Source: Bigelowiella natans CCMP2755 (taxonomy: Eukaryota > Cercozoa > Chlorarachniophyceae). From it: a stretch of DNA of 21,192 nucleotides. A program made the position numbers and the translations under genes. How positions within the stretch are numbered: the stretch's first letter is position 1; every line of letters begins with the position of its first letter. Shown one piece after another: positions 10,501 through 20,737 of the stretch. The notes beneath the pieces are model-generated. The model searched no databases. It was given only the letters and a program-made list of their open reading frames with translations, and was not told the DNA's origin. The stretch lies in contig ADNK01001604.1 in NCBI GenBank assembly GCA_000320545.1, positions 1 through 21,192 of the forward strand, in the 5' to 3' direction.

Positions 10501-11009
10501 GTAGGTATCTGCCACGTCTATCTTCTTGGTTTCGGACATCGTAGGTGGAGTGCTTAGCATTAGTGTCCCCCACGATGATGTATTTTTTCCATTTCTGTTT
10601 CCGAATGATGTTCATTATGAAATCTAATCTCTCTTTTCAGATGTGAGATGTTTTGGTGTGGCTGGAGGTACACCATTATGACAGCATATTTTTCAATGCT
10701 GTGTATGAAAAAACTAATATCGTAATTGTTATCATCTATAGGTATATGAATTATATCTGTGTTCTTTTTTCTTAATCCAAAGCTCCCAGAGGAGCCGCTC
10801 GTCCGAATCACTTCGTATCCCGCTGGAGGATGCAGCCTCTCCGATTCTTTGAGGCGGCCTTCCCCAAACCAGGCGAGTTCGATGTTGTTGGTGGTTATCA
10901 TTTCTTTTAACATATTATATCTTCTATTTATTCTTTGCCTGCCTTGTTCAGTTCCGTTTTTACTGCGTATGTTTTGGTAGTAGTAGGGGAGATTCAAATG
11001 ATTAACCAT
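7538..11009 (-). pseudogene. LINE ORF2: APE endonuclease, reverse transcriptase, C-terminal zinc knuckle; frameshift and stop
   Basis: The endonuclease begins with QNIRSKN and continues, after the frameshift, with IIVGDTNAKHSTYD (the GDFNAxH-type box) and TTTSDHFGIHFG (SDH box). The reverse transcriptase shows CLIPKANKE, RTISLLQIASKI, QYAFMKNRSCETALT, motif A FTDASKAYPKAWH and motif B GVPEGSSLSCFLF. A TAA at 8929-8927 then sits where the aromatic residue of the Y/F-x-D-D catalytic box belongs: the frame reads stop-CDDVTPY. Downstream in the same frame come FNGDKSGYLIID and LGLIFDNKLTFEKH, then a thumb region and CDACGILKDMDHLLQCP (C-x2-C-x7-H-x3-C), the knuckle common in these elements. The upstream part (to about 10615) and the downstream part are otherwise open, so the damage looks recent. 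Confidence 0.88.
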
Positions 11010-11826
11010 ATTTACGTGTCCTTCTGTTTTCATATGCCCTGAATCGTAGGTAGCTGCCCTGATATGTGATTTGTGAATTCAGCAGTTTGGTGGCCTCTTC
11101 ATGCGAGTGCACAAACAGCTGAAGTAGAGGGCCCTTGCCGAGAGGTTCTATTGCTGCGACTTTTACATCGATGTTGGTTTCGATTATCTGCTTGATGATT
11201 CCAATTCGTGTTGATTTTTCCTGCTCGTTAGGTCCCAGCCTTGGGCCTCTCAGAACTACAGAGTGCTTACTTGGCCTTGACTTAGCTGCTCTGACTGTGG
11301 TCACTAATCCAAAGAGTGAGGGAAGGAATGATCCTTGTCCTAACTGATGTTCGGTGTTAAGCAGATCCAGGTAAGCATCCATCTTAGATTCTCTGGAGCC
11401 TGTGAAGAACACTTTTAGGTGGGTTTTATTCCTAGATTTGAATTGGATTCCTTGAAAGTCCTTCCCATATTTCGCTTGGAAAGCTACGTGCATTTGGAAT
11501 TCGTTCAATCCTAGTGCATCGATCAACTTTGGAGTTATTTTGGACAGGTTTTTCCCAATATCTGGAACATCTTTTTTTTCACTGGATGGGTTCAAATCCT
11601 CTACGTTCTTTCCGGCTAGGCATTTAGTCTCTTCTTCCTCGGTGTTAACTTCTGTCAGTGTGTCGCGGTTTTCATCCCTCGGATCTGCTGTGTTTGTTTC
11701 CTCACTTGTTGGTTCGTTGGCATGTTTTTTTTTGCCAGTGAGAACAGTGCGACATGGGTCGCCGGAGGCCATAATGGTGCCCCCCGCTTGCAGCATGGCT
11801 TTTTTGTCAAGTTCCAATATGAGCAC
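11002..11826 (-). CDS. LINE ORF1, RNA-binding-like protein
   Basis: 274 residues, uninterrupted. The first about 100 residues are hydrophilic and rich in Glu, Asp, Thr and Lys. The C-terminal half contains two stretches that look like alpha/beta RNA-recognition folds: HLKVFFTGSRESKMDAYLDL, and HSVVLRGPRLGPN followed by LLQLFVHSHEEATKLLN and a basic end RFRAYENRRTRKYG. I see no CCHC zinc knuckle. ORF1 proteins of LINEs coat the element RNA and act as nucleic-acid chaperones. Its stop codon overlaps the likely start of ORF2 (ATGGTTAA at 11009-11002). Confidence 0.75.
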   Translation of the reverse strand: MLILELDKKAMLQAGGTIMASGDPCRTVLTGKKKHANEPTSEETNTADPRDENRDTLTEVNTEEEETKCLAGKNVEDLNPSSEKKDVPDIGKNLSKITPKLIDALGLNEFQMHVAFQAKYGKDFQGIQFKSRNKTHLKVFFTGSRESKMDAYLDLLNTEHQLGQGSFLPSLFGLVTTVRAAKSRPSKHSVVLRGPRLGPNEQEKSTRIGIIKQIIETNIDVKVAAIEPLGKGPLLQLFVHSHEEATKLLNSQITYQGSYLRFRAYENRRTRKYG

Positions 11827-12340
11827 GTTCTGTTTATACTTCCGGTTGTATTTCCTTTGATTCCTGGCGTGACTTTTTGGAACTTGCCAACTCTGGCTAT
11901 TCTTTCGCTCAGCTAGTCTATGTATACACTATGATACATATACATACATCTTTTAATCTAGATGTATCATACATAGAGAAGTAAAACATGCTAGTGATTG
12001 TAGATCCGGATGGGTGGATTTGTGTTGGGATTACCTCGCTCTGTAGCAGATGCCGTATCTTCTCGGTAGATATACATCTGTCCGTTCGCAAAGCAGACTT
12101 ACAGCAGGCGGCTCGATCTGCTACTGCTAGCAGCTAACAACTACCACTAGAGCAGAGATGTACCTAGCTAGCATGCCCTTACGACAATGAGATGATTGAC
12201 GCCATCATGCGCTCTGCTCATGCAGTAGTGTGTTGTTATTCTTATTGTGAACATGATGAATCATCTATCTAGCTGTACAAGTGTAGATCGTGGTATCGTG
12301 GTACGACACACACACTTGATGCATGCATGCTAGCATGTCT
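11827..12340. other. Sequence upstream of LINE ORF1; imperfect inverted repeat
   Basis: No gene is seen. The part next to ORF1 may be the LINE 5' untranslated region. At about 11919-11977 an inverted repeat has arms CTATGTAT...GATACAT and ATGTATCATACATAG; the left arm carries a 7-bp insertion relative to the right. Beyond about 11980 the sequence changes in character and becomes rich in CTAG. Confidence 0.5.
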
Positions 12341-12395
12341 AGATGTGTCGCCTGACTGCAGTGTTGTCACATCTGTCATCTCGATCGCAACCTGC

Positions 12396-12446
12396 ACTGA
12401 GAGCCCAGATACATATAACTATATTATATATATCATGGCTCTCAGT
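12396..12446. repeat. 51-nt hairpin element, copy 1
   Basis: The 51 bases run from ACTGAGAGCC to GGCTCTCAGT. The outer 10 bp pair perfectly and most of the inner bases pair too, leaving a three-base loop (TAT) and mismatches at four positions. A second copy lies 183 bp to the right in the same orientation. Confidence 0.9.
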
Positions 12447-12578
12447 ACAACCGGGTATACGAACATAAGTAGTTAAGCACACATGTTCTATTTTACGTGC
12501 ACATGTCCCATATACACATGAGCATACTTTTAAATGACGACATGTGTAGGTAACCACATATGTTTTAGAGGGTTTTGT

Positions 12579-12629
12579 ACTGAGAGCCCAGATACGTATA
12601 ACTATGTTATGTATGTCATGGCTCTCAGT
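12579..12629. repeat. 51-nt hairpin element, copy 2
   Basis: Same length as copy 1 and identical at 47 of 51 positions. All four differences are A in copy 1 and G in copy 2 (element positions 18, 28, 33 and 37). In a folded RNA, three change an A-U pair to G-U and one turns an A-C mismatch into a G-C pair. The flanks TTGT and GCAA can extend the stem further in this copy. Confidence 0.9.
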
Positions 12630-12639
12630 GCAATGTGCG

Positions 12640-14090
12640 CGCGCACATTTTTTGGAACAACACTTGCATTGATCTACAGAGCAGCAACTTTGTTCTAGCT
12701 TTGCTGCGCAACGCACATGCAGCGGCACGATCGAAGTAAGCGCTAGAGCGGGCTAGCGGGGATGATGCCCAGCTACTAGCCAGCGCGCTAGCATGGCAGC
12801 TCACGTGCAACTCCGTCAAACCTGCAAGCGAATGGCGTGATGCAATGACCTCTCATGCAATTGAGGCGCACGCAATTTTTGCGTGCGTGTGCTGAAATTC
12901 CGCCAGCAACAATTTTTGCGTGCGTGTGCTGAAATTTCACGATGATGTGAAGCCCAGCTAGCCAGTCCAGCAGTGCTAGCAGCTAGCTGGAGTGTGCGCA
13001 CACCCCCATGAGCTTGCAAAACTTGTGGCACAGCAAGTGCAGCTGCGCCAGCTGTTTCGGAAGTGGCAAGCATTTTGCAATTTGCGCCCGCGCGCTGGCC
13101 AGCTGGACTAGCAGGCGTTGAAAAATGAGAAGCTGAAATGAATTCGGAAAAAAAAAATCAAGTTTGAACTTCAAACAGACTCCAGCTAGCCAGTGTGCTT
13201 CCAATGCTGGAATCGAATGTCCAATTGCAACGATTGAGCGCGCCAGGCTGCCGCGCGCGCAAAGCATGCTGGCATGCTAGCATGGTTTGTGCATGAGTCT
13301 AGGAGTCGTTGCAGGGTTTGACGGAGTTGTGCCAGCTGGCAGGATCAATTTGGCTGAGACGGACAGTTTTGCGTGCGCGTCGACACGTCTAGACGTGTTG
13401 AGCTGTGCACGTGCGTGCGAAAATCCAAAATGCATCAACTGTGGACACGACGACCTGCGCACGGGTCGCGTGCAGTCTCAGTCAGCATTGTGCACGTGCA
13501 CTCTGGCAATGAACAACGAACAATGCGATGGTGAACTGCGTTTCCAAAGCGTGTGACAAGACACTTGCAGCAGTGAGCTGGCACTGAACGTGCTAGCGTG
13601 GCGGCGAACATCAGAACACATCCAGACGTTCTGGCTTCACGTCACTTGCGCGGGCTGCACGCACGTGCGCACGGTCCAGCACTCGCGACCATGCACAACC
13701 TGGGTCACAGACACGAGCACGCCTGGCAGCAATTGCCTGGCAGACGCGTTTGAACGAGGGCCATGCAGCAAGCAAGGCAGGCTGGCACTCTCACGTGCAT
13801 CCAAGTTCCCTTGAGGATCGCAGGTGACACTGCCTGGGAACTGCAGAGGCGGCGCAAGCACCCCTCTCAGCACTGTGGGTGGCTGCCCGGCCTCCACTGA
13901 AAACAAGGACTCACTGGTGCGAAAACCAGGACGATGAAAAATTGGCGAGACATTCGAGTGACCACATGCATTCTTAGTTCGTCCCTTGTCGGAAATTGAT
14001 CTAACTCTAGCTAGAAATCGCACCAGCATTCACTGGGAAACGACTACTCGATGCACAGCATTTAGATATTTTATTTAGGGCATTTCATCG
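12640..14090. other. Gene-free, CTAG-rich stretch with a short tandem repeat
   Basis: No ORF here has family-like content; the open frames are short and of odd composition. GCTAGC or CTAGCTAG words occur many times from about 12120 to 14010. A 27-bp unit (CAATTTTTGCGTGCGTGTGC then TGAAATT) occurs at 12873-12899 and 12910-12936. I cannot say whether this is old transposon sequence or a distinct repeat family. Confidence 0.6.
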
Positions 14091-15628
14091 ATGGGAAAAA
14101 TTCCAAAATCCACGCATTCTCTCTTTCACTGCACACAGGAGATAGACGCTCCCAAGATGATTAGCTCCTCCCAATCATCCTCCCCTCCCCAGTACCAGTC
14201 CTACTCACGCCAGTATGTGACGGTGGGGGAGGTGATTGGGACTGAGTCCGGATTCCTTCGAGGCCATGGGACGCGAGCGAAGGAGGGGAAGTTGCAGGCA
14301 ACGGTGTCGGGCTTCGTTCAAAGGTATTTCACATGTCACATACATCGATCGTTCCCAATTACGCTTAGGACGCAGTAGGGACTGTACATCTCCACTCACC
14401 CACTCTTCCTTGTGGTGGATGATAATCGATTTCTCATGCGAAAATGCTTATTTAATAAGGGTGAACAAGCTGGTGTCCGTGAGTGCTTTGAATGCCCGAT
14501 ACAATGGAGAGGTATGTGCCTAAGACAATGTTTCTTTTCACTCGTTGAATAAACTGGGAGCGATCATGATACTGTAGTAACACAATTCTCTCAAGCCCTT
14601 CTTTCTTCAGCTCCCGCATCCTTACCAGCCACCACACCATGTTACTCTTTCTCTTATTGACATGAATATGGTTTGTGTGCACGGTGTACTCTGCTCTTCC
14701 CCCACTATTTAAAACAAGATCGGCGACGTCGTAATCTGTAGAGTGCTAGAGGTACGAACAAGATGCTCTTGACGTACTGCAGTTGTTTGTTTGAAATGCT
14801 GTGTTTTCACTGAATTATCGAATTATCGAGAGACCAGAAGACAAAGCAATGTTACAGAAGAAACCCACCATCAAAACATTCAATTTTACACGTCTCCCCT
14901 CGAAGTCATCATTTTGATCTCTTTTCATGGTCGTCCCTGTGTCCCTTAGGTGGGGGATAAGCGGTGGAAATGCGACTGCAACTCTCGTCAAAACGGCGTG
15001 CTATTGCTTTCTTCCGTGCATCTACCAGGGGGAGGTACGAGACACAAGAGTGTAGTATGTTGTTTGCGGTTGCAAGCCGATGAATATTAATCCGCCACGA
15101 CTCCTATCCCCACAACTATGCAATATAAGCCGAGCTCTTTTAACAAATGTATATGCTCCCTGTTAGTGCAAAGGAGGCGAACAGAGGAGGATCAGAGGAA
15201 AATGAGACAATATTTCATCGAGGGAGATTTGATTAGTGCGGAGGTGCAGGTGCGGAATTTAAGGCGATGCGTCAATTATGTTTGCAGAGAAGATCTGTAA
15301 GAAGAGAATGCGAGTTTTAAAAGAGTACTTAAGGAAGGAGAGCAGTATTCACCTATACCTCGATTATTCGAATTCTTATGCACTGCTGCTATGCTGCAGA
15401 AAATAATGAACGACGGTGCGATTTCGTTGCACACGCGTAACCTGAAGTACGGAAAGCTTCATAACGGCATCTTCTTGAGGTTGCGGAAGAAAATGGAGAA
15501 ATTAACACTTCCCGCATATGCGCTCAAATCTTATCAAATTTTTCTCCCGTGTCCCTTCGTTCCTTACTTCTTCCTCCTCTATTACCCTCCCTACCCTCCT
15601 CTCCCCTATCATCATCATGATAATCATT

Positions 15629-15662
<34 letters not shown>

Positions 15663-16921
15663 ATATTATCAACATTTCGATAGCGTACACTATTTCATCC
15701 ACGGCCCTTTTGTCATCCTTCGTCCGCCATTTCTCATGAAGTAATGATCGCCCACCCCCCTCCCACGCAGTGTGCCCGCATCCCTGATAAAGCGGTGTAA
15801 GCAGCATTTCCACCACATCGCTGAAATCGGCCTTGACCTCATCTTGGGCAACAACGGCTACATATGGCTGCAGAAAACGCGCCGCAAACAGCTTGTTGGG
15901 AAGGGCTTCGAGGCTAAGCAAACGGAGGTACTTCCTAAGAAGAAGATGAAGCAGAGTGCCCATCCGGATGCTGTTGAGGGGGGGGGGGGAGGAGAAGGGG
16001 GAGAGGAAGGCGAAGACGGGCCTGGTTCTGTGAGTGTGCGCGACCGCGAGAAGATGTGTAGAATCAGGAATTCGATTGTCGCTCTTTCAAAGGTAGTAGT
16101 AGTTAGTAGTAGGAGGACGAGTCAGGGTACCTCTGGTCGTTAGGAAACATGCTGCATACTGGCTTTAGAAGCTTCACCATCATATAGTATAGAGGGAATA
16201 GTAATTGTGGTATTCCTCGAGCAGAATGCACAGATTTAGATGAGGTATCTAGAGTTCCCTCCTTCCTCGATAGTAGGAGTCATCAACGTCATCAGCATCA
16301 GCATCATTCAGCACCTCATTATCTCACCATCTCTGCATGCTGTATGTTACCATCATCTAAAGAACGTTGCGTTATTTTACGTCGATTATAATGACTACTA
16401 ATCAAACTGCTTCCGCTGCTGCTGCTGCTGCTGCTGCTTCTTTTTACCACCCTCTCCTAGATGTTTGTGTCGATCTACCTCAACACCATCATGGACGTCT
16501 ACAACTACTCGCTGGTATGCATAGAACACTTTAGGAGAGAATCGATGGGGTTTCACACCAACGCACTCACAACTCCACAGAATTTTAATTGAGCGAAAAA
16601 TAACGACGATCCTGGCCTAGCACGTCAAAACAATTTGCGTGTTTTGGTCATCAAATCCTGGGGGGTGGCGCGGGGTCGAAGACTTCTAGCCCGCAACTGT
16701 TGTTTCATCAGACTATTCTCTCGTTATGCAAGCTCGAATTGAGATGTCGCACAAACATATTCCTTCCCAATACAAAGGAGCTGGGACTCGAAACGCGCGA
16801 CATAATCAACCCCGACCTACTGCAACGTGTAACCCAAAAGGCTGTCGCGAGGAGCCGTGCGACGGGGACAGCCTCTCATGATCAGGCGTCGACTGTTAGT
16901 GATTATATGATGGAAGATTAA
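14091..16921 (+). CDS. RRP4: RRP4 / EXOSC2, RNA exosome cap subunit, nine exons
   Basis: RRP4 is one of three S1/KH proteins capping the nine-subunit exosome core and guides RNA into it. Exons: 14091-14323, 14460-14511, 14719-14751, 14950-15034, 15167-15249, 15400-15479, 15771-16092, 16461-16514, 16778-16921. All phases agree, giving 361 residues (339 if the in-frame ATG at 14157 is used; human is 293). Diagnostic blocks: the N-terminal GFLRGHGT; the S1 part RVNKLVSVSALNARYNGE, IGDVVICRVLE, KRWKCDCNSRQNGVLLLSS; FIEGDLISAEVQ; DGAISLHTRNLKYGKL; and the KH domain with HFHHIAEIG and the GNNG loop (ILGNNGYIWL). The C-terminus has VRDREKMCRIRNSIVALSK and TRDIINPDLLQRV. An extra Lys/Gly/Glu-rich loop is inserted after the KH GNNG segment in exon 7. 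Intron 6 carries a long CAT repeat. Identification is very secure; only the start codon is open. Confidence 0.96.
15610..15662. repeat. (CAT)n microsatellite in RRP4 intron 6
   Basis: An interrupted CAT/ATC repeat inside the 15480-15770 intron. The intron ends in a C-rich tract and ACGCAG acceptor. Another (CTG)n run at about 16414-16437 lies in intron 7 just before its pyrimidine-rich acceptor. Confidence 0.9.
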
Positions 16922-17582
16922 AAGCCGTTATCAAGCCCACTGGAGAGCTTTAGACCGTTTAATAGATTAGGACATTTGCATGACAGCGCTACATGATAAC
17001 AAGCAAAAGAAAATGTAGTGAGATTAGCTCGGTCACACGGTGCCGCAATACTTGCGATGAAAGTAGTCCTAACTGCGGTGGATGTATGCACTCAATCATG
17101 CTATGACGAATAAATATTGCTTCCGCACAGCATCATGCGGCTATGAAATGCGCCGTAGATTGATCAATTGCAATGCTACTCTTTTATATGCCTACTACAC
17201 AACAGCTCTACGTGTCGCCGCTTTAAACAGCTACATTACTAGATTAGGATGACAATTGAAAAGATATAGTCATTCGTTTCACCCGTCCCGCAGCTGTGCG
17301 TGCGAGGGTGCGAAAGCTAGCAGCGATGCTCGTTAAGTTGCCATATGTAGTAGCCATATTCGCAAAGAGTAGCATATAGAAAGCCCCATACGTTCTTAGC
17401 GTGTGGACAAGCTACTTTACAATACGACAGAAGTCAAAAAGTCGGCCTAGAAGCGCGTCTCTTTCTTCATGCGCCGTATGAGACTTTATTAGGATTCAAA
17501 AGATCTCACTTGGCGCATCCGACCATCAGCAAGGCAACAATCACAGTGCATGTTAGAATATGAACACTTGTTATTCAGTTGG

Positions 17583-17619
<37 letters not shown>

Positions 17620-18471
17620 CGATCCAGGTGAAGGATTTTAAGAAATCATAGTCGTTCTCTTCTTCCATACGAACACTAGTCATTGGCAATCTACATCACT
17701 GCCGTGCGTGTATATACAGCGAGAAAAACGATTTATCGTTTAGCATTGTCGAAATTCCGCGTTTGGAACTTGCGGAAACCAAGCGGAATGCTATCCCCCA
17801 CTAGGCTCTGCGATGTAAAGTCAACCAATGGACAACTCACAAGATGGCCTTATCAGTGGTGTGACGATCGTAATATGCTGCGGTATTCGCATGTGTATAA
17901 GCATATGCATCCACACGCTCACACTCACACTCACACACACACACACATGCATGCATGCACGTATCTCAGACGCTTAAAAAACATTAATATAATACGAAAT
18001 GATCTAGAATATCTCAGGGCCGACCGGAGTGTATGGGTCATCATACTGTATCAGCTGAGGAGTGAGCACAAGCAACAAACCACAATGAAACAAGACGGAA
18101 AAACAACCACCACTTTGCATTTCCTCAGATTCATCACAACTCCTCAGATGATCACAGCCATTTCCCAAGAGGGCAGTATGTATCATCATCACCATCATCA
18201 CCATCATCATCACCATCATCATCGATCATCATTCTAGATCAATCATTACATTATCATCATCATCATCATCATCGGTCATCATCACCTCCCATTTGGGGTC
18301 GATTGGATATGCCAGCAGAAACCTAATGTCCATTTTTGAGGAAAAAGGGGTTTCTACTTAGGAAATTGAATTAAAAACAACGACGCCTCTCGTTCTCACG
18401 CATGGGTGATGATGTTGAAGTGTGGCAAAACAGACACGTAATTACACGGTATCGAATTTATTTCCGGTGAA
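16922..18471. other. Stretch without a recognised gene; microsatellites
   Basis: Downstream of RRP4 I find no family-like exon. Repeats present: (GA)n at about 17585-17616, (CA)n at about 17918-17946, and CAT/ATC repeats at about 18180-18230 and 18254-18275. A plus-strand open frame from 17683 has about 70 residues of ordinary composition before it enters the repeats, but no recognised domain and no supporting splice structure. Confidence 0.6.
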
Positions 18472-19048
18472 TCATGGTGTAAAATCGCCATCTGACTCGT
18501 TTCCCCCACTTTCTTCCCGGAACTATCATGATTTACGCGACTCTTGCATCTCCTTCAATGCGCTTTCCAACATGCGTATTATCTGCTCTATGGCGCAGCA
18601 GTATAAGATTCGTCAATGCTTTTAAGTAAACATCGAGCTCCTCCCATGAGAACAACGCATCCTAGCACCTGTAAGAGCCGCGGATGTGGTACAGATTTCC
18701 GTTCCTATCTTTCTCAACCTGTAGGGAGGAGTGCGCGACAAAACAAAAACGCCCCTCACTTACGATTGCTGGCGATGGTGTTGTCCCCCCGCCCCCCCTC
18801 CCCCCCCTCCCGACTATGCTCCCCTCTCCATCCACCCTTCTAACCGTATAGATTCCGGCGGTTTTCTCTTCCCGCAAGATGTGAGCTCCTGATAGAGCAT
18901 TCGTGCCAATATTTCACGTTAGTTTTCAAGTATGGCTCTGCACGTAGATTCCAAGGAATTGGCGTTTATCTGAAGAATCTAAAAATAACACGCATGCATG
19001 CGTATCGTTGCCGCGGAAACACGTGTTGTGCCCTTCAGCAGCTTCCAT
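18472..19048 (-). CDS. Possible small helical protein, five short exons
   Basis: A phase-consistent chain starts at ATG 19048: exons 19048-18944, 18888-18845, 18718-18669, 18587-18537 and perhaps 18491-18472 (stop). Borders include CTATCAG and CCCTACAG acceptors and GTGCAG, GTTAGA, GTGCTA and GTAAAT donors. It would encode about 88 residues: MEAAEGHNTCFRGND at the start, DSSDKRQFLGIY, then LRKIGTEICTTSAALT and QIIRMLESALKEMQES, the last likely an amphipathic helix. I recognise no family. A second set of frames through the same exons is also open (for example NGNLYHIRGSYR), so the reading is not unique. The gene would begin 183 bp beyond the stop of the next gene on the same strand. Confidence 0.33.
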
Positions 19049-19230
19049 GTTTCTATGCTCGTGAATAACGACAGCTCCTTCCTATCTATTTGGAGGAGAG
19101 ATCGATATTCTGCCGTATGAATAGTAGCATCATCATCACCATCCCCCGCCCCCTCCCCCTCCTCCTCCTCATCATTATCATCACCAATATATTATCAGTA
19201 ATCATCAACATCAGTGAGAGGACGGCTCAT

Positions 19231-19895
19231 TCATCCGTTCAAATGTAAGCACCTATTGCTCCTGGGGTTCCTCCTGGCCATTTTACGTCCCCTCCGTAAA
19301 TTGGGATAACCACGTTTTGGATGCCGTACGACGAGGAGGGCGATGATGAGCCCAACAATGATGGCGGAGAGACCTTGAGACCGCTATTCAGTCTTTTTCT
19401 CCCATGATGAGCATAATCGCTCCCTCTCCCCCCTTTCACCCCCCCCCCTTGCCACCTCACGACATCGGCAGTATCAATAGTTGCCGCGCGATCGCTCAGC
19501 GCCATTGCCTTGGGGAAGGGCCTTGGATGGAGGAGATCCTGTGCGCCGTGGGCATTCATATCAAAGAGTTAACTTCATAAATATGTTTGTTTTTATATAA
19601 TTAAAAAACAAACAAACAATAATGATGATTTTCAATATTGCGAGACCTCCTTCTCCTCATGGAGCCGGATTCTGCTGAATACGTAAGCTCTCTGCTTTGT
19701 CTATGCCTCAAATGAAAACACACACACACACACACAACTCACCCCCTCTGCCAGTTGTAGTCCGGAGATACAGACTCGAGCAGCCCCCATCAAGTTCCAT
19801 ATGCGAGAATGGTACCTGATGAATGCCCGTCGCAGCAGAGCTTTTTATGGGTAGTTAAGAAAACAACACTTCCATGCTAGACCACTGAGGGGGGG

Positions 19896-19930
<35 letters not shown>

Positions 19931-20622
19931 GAGAAGGACTGCTCTAATTAACGATGATGATGTTAAAAGGAAGAGGGAAATAGGTGAGAGTTACGAGTGA
20001 ACGACAAGAAGCCGCATCGTGAAGGGGATTTGAAGGAAGATGTCCCTGCAGATATCCTCGCCCGGAAAACCATTCGTCTCGCTCTTGTTGCTGCTATTGT
20101 GGTGGGAATCCTTGAAGGCGATTAGACGCTTGAGTACTGCTCGGATCTCGCCATAGCCCCTTCAAAATAGCCCCGCAATCGAAGATAAAATAATTATACG
20201 ATTAGTTATAGTAAGAAGAGGAAGAAGAAGAAGAGGAGGAAAAGACGTGCATTTGCACGTTAGAGTGCCTGTCAAGCGCGACAAACTGTGTGCGTAAAAA
20301 TTCATGGGAATGGTGAATGCGACCTTGCGCCGGATTTGCAAGAAAAGCAAGAACATATGCCATTAAGGAAAAGTTTGCCCCCCCCCTCCCCCCCACCCGT
20401 ATCCTTGGTAGGAGTATCATGAAATGCTACTTATATGCGAGCACTGCACTTACTTGTGAGGCAGCGTTCGCAGCGTCAGCTCTGGATCCTGGCCAACATG
20501 TGAGTGATGATAGTTATCGTTCAGTACACGAAATTCCAGCTGATATTTCAAACTACAAAGCGACACTAGACAAGGGCTTTGATCTCGCACCAACGATGTA
20601 TGAATTCCATCTCTCTCACTCT

Positions 20623-20663
<41 letters not shown>

Positions 20664-20706
20664 GTATTTATATATATGTAGAGAACAATATGAACGATGC
20701 CCTTAT

Positions 20707-20737
<31 letters not shown>

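Larger units (their letters stand above)
7538..11826 (-). mobile_element. Non-LTR retrotransposon (LINE), nearly full length, inactive
   Basis: Read right to left, the element has ORF1 (11826-11002), then ORF2 (from 11009, or 11033, to 7538) with an APE-type endonuclease, reverse transcriptase and a C-terminal CCHC knuckle. This order, with no LTRs and no integrase, is typical of LINEs of the Jockey/CR1/I group in the broad sense; I cannot fix the clade. No poly(A) tail or clear target-site duplication was seen, so the true ends are approximate. Two lesions disable ORF2 as read: a +1 frameshift in an A run at 10634-10637 and a TAA at 8927-8929. Confidence 0.9.

Noticed and set aside
13287-13556. 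Plus-strand 89-codon frame with CENPKCINCGH, hinting at a zinc finger
   Set aside because: Composition is odd, there is no family match and no splice context; the Cys spacing is likely chance.
17683-18237. 184-codon plus-strand frame
   Set aside because: Half is His/Thr/Ala and poly-His from CA and CAT repeats, and the first part shows no recognised domain.
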